Position numbers and translations under genes: made by a program. Source: Streptomyces pseudovenezuelae (GTDB lineage Bacteria; Actinomycetota; Actinomycetes; Streptomycetales; Streptomycetaceae). From it: a stretch of 64,000 nucleotides of DNA. The notes under the pieces were generated by a model, which did no database searches, was not told where the DNA came from, and was given only the letters and a program-made list of their open reading frames with translations. Every line of letters starts with the position of its first letter. Within the stretch, counting starts at the first letter, position 1. The DNA lies in the NCBI RefSeq assembly GCF_029892565.1, contig NZ_JARXVH010000020.1, forward strand, positions 62,001 through 126,000, in the 5' to 3' direction. Shown in pieces: positions 58,353 to 64,000 of this stretch.

Positions 58353-58851
58353 TCACCAGCCGTCGAGGGTGACGTCTGGGCCTGCTGAGAGGTAGTGGTG
58401 GAGGGCGTTTGCAGTGGTGTTCACGAAGTGTGCGGGGAGGGTGTTGGTGTCGACCCACTTGACCTGGGCGTGTTTGCGGGGTTCGCAGTTTTCGGGTTCA
58501 CCGGTCCATTCGTGGGCGGCGAAAACGACGGTGAGGAAGCCGCCTGGGGGCTTCGAGGCCCCAGGCGCCGTGGATGATGTGGGCGACCTTGAGGGACTCC
58601 GGCTTGACGGTGAGTCCAGTTTCCTCGTACAGCTCGCGCACCGCGGTCTCGGTGATGGGTTCGCCGGGTTCGCTTTTGCCGACGGGGAGATCCCACATGC
58701 CCTGGGCGAACTTGGCGTTCTGGCTGCGCTGGAGAAGGAGGACACGGTTGGTGGTCTTGTCGTGGACGATGACGGCGGCGACCAGCAGGGTCATGGATTT
58801 GAGGGCGGGCGGTAGGGCTGTGGGCTGGTCGTTGGTTGTCTGCTGAGCCAC
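58353..58851 (-). pseudogene. Nudix hydrolase gene with a single frameshift
   Basis: The first 98 residues (MAQQTTNDQPTALPPALKSM onward) contain a complete Nudix box in PVGKSEPGEPITETAVRELY, EETGLTV. The frame then goes wrong at EAPRRLPHRR. One nucleotide removed in the run near 58543-58550 restores GGFLTVVFAAHEWTGEPENC, then KHAQVKWVDTNTLPAHF and the natural end VTLDGW. The gene would encode about 160 residues and lacks nothing else. It could be a recent mutation or a sequencing error. Nudix enzymes hydrolyse nucleoside-diphosphate-linked compounds. Confidence 0.8.
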
Positions 58852-59013
58852 GGCTGGTGTCCCTTCGTCGGCCGGTTGGTGGGCAGCTTGGGTCGGTGCT
58901 TGGCGTGCGCGGCGGGTGAGTTCAGCGAACGCCAGGCAGGAAGCTCTTTCTGCGGTGAGCGTTCTCCGTAGCTTTGGTTGATCTGCGTGAGATGTGCGAG
59001 TCGCAGTGGAGCG

Positions 59014-60249
59014 TCAGGCGAGCGACAGGGTCCGCCGCGCGGCCGCCCAGACGAGCAGCGCGATGGCGAACAGGAGGGCGGCGCCGGTCATCACCAGGGT
59101 CCATCCGCCGCTCTGCCACAGAGCGGACGCCAGCGCGGAGCCGATGGTGCCGCCGATGAAGTTGCCGGTGACGAAGGCGGTGTTCAGCCGGCTGCGGCTT
59201 TGCGGGTCCACACTCATCAGCCGGGTCTGGTTGAGGACGTTGACCGACTGGATCGCGGTGTTCAGCAGCCACACCACGACCAGAACGACGACGATCGACG
59301 TGCCGCCGGTGGCACCGAGTACGACGGAGGCCAGGGCCAGTAGCAGTCCCGCGCCGGTGGCCGGCACCGACCAGCCGCGGTCGTGCAGGTGACCAGCCTG
59401 CTGGGCGGCCAGCGCACCGGCCAGGCCGACCAGAGATACCAGGCCGATCCGGGTGGCCGAGTAGTGGAACGGGGCGGCGCTGAGCAGGAAGGTCAGGGCG
59501 GTCCAGAACAGGGTGAACACCATCATCGTGATCGCACCCAAAACCAGCGTGACCTGCACCGCCCGGTGACGGCGCACGGTGGTGAGCACCGACTTCAGCA
59601 GTGCCGGATAGCTGGCGGAGGCGGAAGGGGGAAGCGTCGGCAGGACGCGCGCCAGGACGGCGGTGAGGGCCACCATGAGCGCTGCCGCCCCCCAGTAGAC
59701 CGTGCGCCAGCCGAAGGCGTCGGCGACGATCCCGCTGATCGCCCGCGACACGAGGATTCCGATGAGGATCCCGGAGGCGACGGTGCCGACGGCACGGCCG
59801 CGCTGGTCCTCGCGGGCCAGGTCGCCCGCCAGCGGAACCAGCAGCTGCCCGGCCACCGTGGTCACCCCCACCAGGGCGAGCGCGACCAGCAGCACCGTGA
59901 AGCCCGGGGCGGCGGCGCTGCCCGCCAGGGCGAGGGCCGAGGCGAACATGATCACAGGGATGAGCCGGCGCCGGTTGAGCCGGTCGCCCAGCGGCACCAC
60001 CAAGAACGCCCCGAGCGCGTAGCCGATCTGCGTCAGGGTCACCAGCAGCCCGGCCGAGCCGGAGCTGATGTGCAGCGAGCCGGCGATCGTGTTCAGCAGC
60101 GGCTGCGCCCAGTACAGGTTGCCGACCGCGGCTCCGCCGGCGAGGGCGAACAGGAGCGTCATCGCGCGGCTCATGCCGCGCCCGACAGGAACAGGTACGG
60201 AAGCCGCAGACACCCGTGTGGCGTCCGCAGGCGTGGTCGTATTGGTCAT
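59014..60249 (-). CDS. MFS transporter (drug/sugar exporter type)
   Basis: This 411-residue protein has about 12 membrane helices. The opening helix is LLFALAGGAAVGNLYWAQPL (about 32) with the family motif VVPLGDRLNRRRLIPVIMFA (about 85, the DRxxRR signature between helices 2 and 3). Later segments include FLLSAAPFHYSATRIGLVSL, and the tail is basic. ATG 60249 was selected; a longer frame crosses the divergent promoter. It is divergent from an XRE regulator, which probably controls it. The substrate is unknown, but the layout is that of the NepI/YgaY-like efflux group. Confidence 0.92.
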   Translation of the reverse strand: MTNTTTPADATRVSAASVPVPVGRGMSRAMTLLFALAGGAAVGNLYWAQPLLNTIAGSLHISSGSAGLLVTLTQIGYALGAFLVVPLGDRLNRRRLIPVIMFASALALAGSAAAPGFTVLLVALALVGVTTVAGQLLVPLAGDLAREDQRGRAVGTVASGILIGILVSRAISGIVADAFGWRTVYWGAAALMVALTAVLARVLPTLPPSASASYPALLKSVLTTVRRHRAVQVTLVLGAITMMVFTLFWTALTFLLSAAPFHYSATRIGLVSLVGLAGALAAQQAGHLHDRGWSVPATGAGLLLALASVVLGATGGTSIVVVLVVVWLLNTAIQSVNVLNQTRLMSVDPQSRSRLNTAFVTGNFIGGTIGSALASALWQSGGWTLVMTGAALLFAIALLVWAAARRTLSLA

Positions 60250-60351
60250 GTCCTCAAGAAGACCAACATCACCGCGCATGCGGCAGGACCCGTTGAAGGG
60301 GGTACTGGCAAGTCCTCCATAATCGTCCCGCCCGTGCCTACCGTGGAGGGC

Positions 60352-61266
60352 ATGGACCCGCGCCCCCAGATTCAGGAGTTCCTCGTCTCCCGCCGGGCGA
60401 AGATCAGCCCCCAGTCGGTGGGGCTGCCCGTGGCCGGACGCAAGCGGCGCGTGCCCGGACTGCGCCGCGAGGAGGTCGCCGCCCTGGCCGGGCTCAGCGT
60501 CGACTACTACATCCGACTGGAGCGCGGCGCGCTCACCAACGCCTCCGACAGCGTCCTGAACGCCATCGCCCGCGCTCTGCAGCTCGACGCCACCGAACAG
60601 GCCCATCTGATCGACCTCGCCCGCGCCGGCAAGCCGTCCGCCGCCCCCGCCCGCTCTCGCCGCACCCCGCCCGCGGCGATGGCCCCGCAGCTGCAGACCA
60701 TCCTCGACGCCCTCGTCGGGGTCCCCGCCCTGGTGCGCAGCCCCACCCTCGATATCGTCGCCGCCAACCTGCTCGCCCGCGCCCTGTACAGCCCGGTCTA
60801 CACCGACACGGACACAGCGCCGAACCTTGCCCGATTCACCTTCCTCAACCCCGACGCTTCACGGTTCTGGCGCGACTGGGACCGAGTCGCCGACGACCTC
60901 ACCGCCCACCTTCGAACCGCCGCCGGCGCCACCCCCTACGACCGCGCCCTCACCGACCTCGTGGGCGAGCTGTCCACCCGCAGCGACGCCTTCCGCCAGC
61001 TGTGGGCCCGCCACGACGTACGCGCCTACGGCCGGGGCACCAAGCACTTCCACCACCCCGTCGTCGGCGAACTCGACCTGCGCTACGACCTCCTCCAGCC
61101 CGCCGCCGAGCCGGGCCTGACGATGATCACCTACACCGCTGAACCGGGCACGGCCTCACACGACAACTTGTCCCTGCTCGCCTCCTGGGCGGCCAGCCAG
61201 GGCAGCACCGCCCCGGACCGGGCCTCTTCGACGCGGCACGTCACACCGCCCACCCGCCAGGAATGA
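60352..61266 (+). CDS. XRE-family regulator with MmyB-like ligand domain
   Basis: This 304-residue protein has an N-terminal helix-turn-helix with the signature RRVPGLRREEVAALAGLSVD, YYIRLERG (about 35-62). A C-terminal MmyB-like sensor domain follows (about 105-280: MAPQLQTILDALVGVPALVR, AANLLARALYSP, FHHPVVGELDLRYDLL and LSLLASWA). MmyB-type domains may bind fatty acids. ATG 60352 has GGAGGG immediately upstream (about 4 nt), a short but acceptable spacing. It is divergent from the MFS exporter and closely related in layout to the regulator at 62365-63234. Confidence 0.92.
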   Translation: MDPRPQIQEFLVSRRAKISPQSVGLPVAGRKRRVPGLRREEVAALAGLSVDYYIRLERGALTNASDSVLNAIARALQLDATEQAHLIDLARAGKPSAAPARSRRTPPAAMAPQLQTILDALVGVPALVRSPTLDIVAANLLARALYSPVYTDTDTAPNLARFTFLNPDASRFWRDWDRVADDLTAHLRTAAGATPYDRALTDLVGELSTRSDAFRQLWARHDVRAYGRGTKHFHHPVVGELDLRYDLLQPAAEPGLTMITYTAEPGTASHDNLSLLASWAASQGSTAPDRASSTRHVTPPTRQE

Positions 61267-61399
61267 CGTCAACGTCGAGCGGCATCCCCTTGACGCGGCA
61301 CCCAGTGGACACCGTTTGGGGCATTCAGGGCGTCGCCGGTGCTCCGGCTGCGTTCGCTCAGGGAGCCCAGCGCGCTGACGTGGGGGCCGCGCCGCGGTA

Positions 61400-61630
61400 C
61401 GGGCAGGTCCTCGGCTGGGACAAGACCTTTCCCAAGAGCAGCCGCGTCGATCACCAGAAGGTCTCTTTCTACAACCGTCTGGGCATCAACCTGATCGCGG
61501 ACCGCTACGTGCCCAAGGGCATCAAACGCTCGCGCAGGCTTCCCGCCCTTGTGGTGGGCATCCGTTCGGCGGTGTGAAGGAAACAGGCCTCCGACCTGTA
61601 CGCCCAGACGATGGCCGAGCGCGGCTGCGG
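61400..61630 (+). pseudogene. Relic of an alpha/beta hydrolase N-terminus
   Basis: The frame reads GWDKTFPKSSRVDHQKVSFY, then NRLGINLIADRYVPKG and LPALVVG, the opening of acetyl-xylan-esterase/dienelactone-hydrolase-type proteins. Continuation is split over two more frames (VKET, then QASDLYAQTMAERG). The body of the enzyme is missing and the sequence passes directly into a TetR fragment. Confidence 0.6.
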
Positions 61631-62082
61631 CTCCATCACACTCGTCACGCACTTCTTTCCGACGCGCCCGGAGCTGATGCGCGCCGTCGTCGCCGAGATG
61701 ATCGAGAACTACGACACCGAACTCGCGACCCTTGAGGAGAGCGCGGACGCGTCGGCGCGCCTGCGGATCCTCATGCGCTGGATGCTCCCGCTGGCCGAGG
61801 ACGAGTGGGCGGCGGAGGAGGGGCGCGTCGTCCTCATCGCCCAACGTGACCAGGAGCCGAGCATCGGGGAGTTCTTCACGACCATGGACGCGCGCATACG
61901 GGAACTGCTGCGCCGGCACGTCGAACCGCTGGGTGCCCGCCGAGCGGGTCGACGCGACCGTCGACCTGCTGCGGGTGCTGGCCAACGGGCTGGTCCTGAC
62001 AGCGGTGGAGCACCATAACGCCTGGCCGCCGGAGCGTCAGCTGGAGGTGCTGGACGCGGCGCTCGCGGCGTACGGTCCGTAA
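61620..62082 (+). pseudogene. TetR-family regulator relic, N-terminus missing and frameshifted
   Basis: From GSITLVTHFFPTRPELMRAV, the end of a helix-turn-helix, the frame continues as a TetR ligand domain (LRILMRWMLPLAEDEWAAEE, GRVVLIAQRDQEPSIGEFFT). Near 61945 it shifts and ends AERVDATVDLLRVLANGLVL, PERQLEVLDAALAAYGP. The first helices are replaced by the hydrolase relic, so the joint looks like a deletion between two unrelated genes. Confidence 0.65.
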
Positions 62083-62197
62083 AACCGAACGAACCGTCAC
62101 GGCCGCCGCATCCTCGGCGCTGTTGTACCGCGAGCCATCGAGGACTGGGGCTCTCAGGAGCCCGTGTCCCTTCGCTCGGCGTCTGTTACGCCATGCG

Positions 62198-62235
62198 GGC
62201 GGTGTCCCCTGTCCGGCCGGACAGGGGACACCGCC
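62198..62235. terminator. Perfect 38-bp palindrome, probable terminator
   Basis: Positions 62198-62216 and 62217-62235 are exact inverted copies with no spacer (core CCGGCCGG). It lies about 115 nt after the TetR relic and 130 nt after the 3' end of the leftward XRE gene, so it could stop transcription from both sides. Confidence 0.6.
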
Positions 62236-62364
62236 TTGCTGCGACTGGCGACGGGGACCATGCCCAGGTTCACGTAGATTTCGGCGAATCGCGCGGCGGG
62301 TGTGGCGATGCGCACGTCACAGGCGAGGCCGAAGCCGAGTCCCTCGGCCGGGCGGCTCGCGGGG

Positions 62365-63234
62365 TCAGGCAGGCGTTTGTGACGCGGACAGGTGCTGGTC
62401 GGCGGCCCAGGAGGCTAGGATGCGCAGCCGTTCGTGGGTGGGGGAGTCGGGAGCGGCCGTCCAGACGGTCAGGTGCTGGTCGGGGTCGGTGTTGGCGGTG
62501 AGGGTGTCCCAGTCCAGGACGAGTTCGCCGACGACCGGATGATCGAGGGTCTTGGTGCCCACGGTGCGGGCGGCGACTTGGTGGTCACCCCACCACTGTG
62601 CGAAGTGCTTGTCCCGCATCGACAGTTCGCCGACCAGCTCGATCAGGCGGGGGTCCTCGGGATACTTGGCGGCTTCCAGGCGCAGCTGGGTGACGGCGAT
62701 GTGGGCGGAGGTCTCCCAGTCGGCGTACAGGGTGCGCATGGCCGGATCGGTGAAGATGATCCGGGGGTAGTTGCGGTGTTTTTCCGGGATGCGGGAGAAG
62801 TCGGTGACCAGAGCGGCGGCCAGTGCGTTCCAGGCCAGGATGTCCCCGCGCCGGCCCTGCACGATGGCCGGGGTGGCGGTGAGGTCGTCCAGGACCCGCT
62901 GCAGTTGCGGCTGGACCTTCTGCTGGCCGCGGCGCCTCGTGCGGGTGGTGGCCTTGCCGGCGAGCTGGAAGAGGTAGCCGCGCTCGTCGTCGTCCAGGTG
63001 GAGTACGCGGGCGAGGACGTCCAGCACGGGCGCGGATGCCTGCATGCGGCCCTGTTCGAGGCGGGTGTAGTAGTCGGTGCTGATGCTGGCGAGCTGGGCG
63101 ACCTCCTCGCGGCGCAGCCCGGCCACCCGGCGGGGCCTGTCGGTCTCGGGCAGTCCGACCGTGCGTGGACTCAGCTCCGAGCGACGCTTCTTGAGGAATT
63201 CTCCCAGCTCATTGAGGGGGACGTTGGCGCTCAT
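62365..63234 (-). CDS. XRE-family regulator with MmyB-like ligand domain
   Basis: This 289-residue protein (293 if started at ATG 63246) has a helix-turn-helix with RRVAGLRREEVAQLASISTD, YYTRLEQG. A MmyB-like domain follows with QPQLQRVLDDLTATPAIVQG, AWNALAAALVTDF, LDHPVVGELVLDWDTL and LRILASWAADQH. It shares this architecture and many positions with the regulator at 60352, so the two are paralogues. It is divergent from the zinc alcohol dehydrogenase at the window end, a common pairing in Streptomyces, and probably controls it. Confidence 0.92.
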   Translation of the reverse strand: MSANVPLNELGEFLKKRRSELSPRTVGLPETDRPRRVAGLRREEVAQLASISTDYYTRLEQGRMQASAPVLDVLARVLHLDDDERGYLFQLAGKATTRTRRRGQQKVQPQLQRVLDDLTATPAIVQGRRGDILAWNALAAALVTDFSRIPEKHRNYPRIIFTDPAMRTLYADWETSAHIAVTQLRLEAAKYPEDPRLIELVGELSMRDKHFAQWWGDHQVAARTVGTKTLDHPVVGELVLDWDTLTANTDPDQHLTVWTAAPDSPTHERLRILASWAADQHLSASQTPA

Positions 63235-63282
63235 GCTGCCCAGCATGACACCGGTCGCACCGGGGGAAGGGGGGAGAATTTA

Positions 63283-63309
63283 CTCCCAGGATGTTTTCCT
63301 CCCGGGATG
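63283..63309. promoter_or_regulatory. Direct repeat in divergent XRE / dehydrogenase promoter
   Basis: CTCCCAGGATG (63283-63293) and CTCCCGGGATG (63299-63309) are spaced 16 bp start to start, between the two divergent genes and 110 nt before the dehydrogenase. Possible regulator site. Confidence 0.35.
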
Positions 63310-63418
63310 GATTTCTCCGCTTTTCGCGCACGCCCTCGCGTGTGAGGCTCAATGGCGAGCAGCCGGTCACGACCACTGGCTGTGGCACACCGACCCTCGC
63401 ACCGAAGGAAGCACCCCC

Positions 63419-64000
63419 ATGCGCGGAGCAGTCATTCACGCCCCCGGCGACGTGCGCTTCGAGACTCTCGACGACCCGAAGATCCTCCAGCCCACTGACG
63501 CGGTCATCCGCACGGTCGCCACTTGCGTGTGTGGCTCGGACCTGTGGTCCTACCGCGGCGCGGAACCCATCGGTGAGCCGCACCCGATGGGGCACGAGTA
63601 CGTCGGCATCGTCGAGGAGGTCGGCAGCGAGGTCACCAACGTGAAGCCGGGCCAGTTCGTGGTCGGCTCCTTCGCCACCTCGGACAACACCTGCGTGAAC
63701 TGCCGTAACGGCTGGCAGTCCAACTGCCTGCACCGCGAGTTCATGAGTACCTGCCAGGCCGACTACGTCCGCATCCCCAACGCGCACGGAACCCTGGTCG
63801 CCACCGACGAGCACCCGGACGACGAGGTGGTGCCCGGCCTGCTCGCCGTCTCCGACGTGATGGGCACCGGCTGGTACGCCGCCCTCGCCGCCGAAGTGCA
63901 GCCCGGCTCCACCGCTGTCGTGGTCGGCGACGGAGCGGTCGGCCTGTGCGGCGTCATCGCCGCCAAGGAACTCGGGGCCGAGCGGATCATCGCCATGAGC
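63419..64000 (+). CDS. Zinc-dependent alcohol dehydrogenase (partial, cut by window end)
   Basis: The first 194 residues of a medium-chain dehydrogenase are present. Catalytic zinc ligands lie in CVCGSDLW and GHEYVG, a structural-zinc-like cluster in DNTCVNCRNGWQSNC, and the Rossmann motif VVVGDGAVGLCGVIAAKELG begins near residue 166. It belongs to the Tdh/formaldehyde-dehydrogenase-like branch common in Streptomyces. ATG 63419 has GAAGGAAG about 8 nt upstream. The gene continues beyond 64000. It is divergent from the XRE regulator at 62365, probably its controller. Confidence 0.92.
   Translation, partial: MRGAVIHAPGDVRFETLDDPKILQPTDAVIRTVATCVCGSDLWSYRGAEPIGEPHPMGHEYVGIVEEVGSEVTNVKPGQFVVGSFATSDNTCVNCRNGWQSNCLHREFMSTCQADYVRIPNAHGTLVATDEHPDDEVVPGLLAVSDVMGTGWYAALAAEVQPGSTAVVVGDGAVGLCGVIAAKELGAERIIAMS

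Noticed and set aside
1..64000. tRNA, rRNA, CRISPR arrays, integrase with att sites
   Set aside because: No cloverleaf with conserved T-loop, no regularly spaced direct repeats and no phage-type integrase were seen.

Overview
The window is high-GC actinomycete DNA. GC-rich third codon positions, GTG starts, ATGA/GTGA gene overlaps and the regulator families (XRE with a MmyB-type sensor, HxlR, NarL-type two-component pairs) all point to Streptomyces or a close relative. The many broken genes and insertion-sequence scraps suggest an accessory region, perhaps a chromosome arm. No rRNA, tRNA, CRISPR array or phage gene was seen.

Region 1 (1-13.8 kb) looks like a hypoxia/dormancy island. It holds a lone cNMP-binding domain protein, carbamate kinase preceded by the ruin of an ornithine carbamoyltransferase gene, pyruvate formate-lyase and its radical-SAM activase, a DoxX-type membrane protein, three universal stress proteins, a zinc alcohol dehydrogenase, GAPDH, a STAS protein and an XRE-PPOX regulator. 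At least five stretches between genes carry GGGnCC...GGnCCC near-palindromes that resemble DosR/OsdR boxes. The island is decaying: relics of a GNAT-type protein, a second PPOX protein and a fourth stress protein are present.

Region 2 (13.8-31.6 kb) is sugar catabolism. A leftward unit encodes an L-fuconate-dehydratase-like enolase, an SDR and a ribose-type ABC transporter. A rightward unit encodes a GntR regulator, an FAH-family hydrolase, an aldo/keto reductase and then larA-larB-larC-larE, which make up a nickel-pincer-cofactor 2-hydroxyacid racemase and its cofactor assembly line. The pathway expected from these enzymes (L-fucose to pyruvate plus L-lactate) would feed L-lactate straight into the racemase. 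Beyond larE lie scraps of a MalG-type permease and a GH95 alpha-L-fucosidase, then a second sugar ABC operon with a U32-like gene; the last two transcripts share an upstream palindrome.

Region 3 (31.6-46 kb) alternates mobile-element debris (a TniQ-like relic, a TnpB relic, IS5- and IS1182-type scraps) with small regulator-target pairs that have visible operators: MMPL exporter with a two-component system, HxlR with an alpha/beta hydrolase, TetR with a hydrolase, TetR with an NmrA-like oxidoreductase, and a RibD/DHFR-type reductase.

Region 4 (46-64 kb) carries an XRE-DUF5753 regulator, a broken CoiA-like gene, a secreted protein, a second two-component system divergent from an exported hydrolase with a large inverted repeat between them, a damaged IS5 element with a winged-helix passenger, an AraC regulator opposite an NAD(P)-binding protein, a Tat-exported PhoX-type protein, several relics (slipin, monooxygenase, Nudix, hydrolase/TetR mosaic), an MFS exporter, two related XRE regulators, and a zinc alcohol dehydrogenase cut by the window end.
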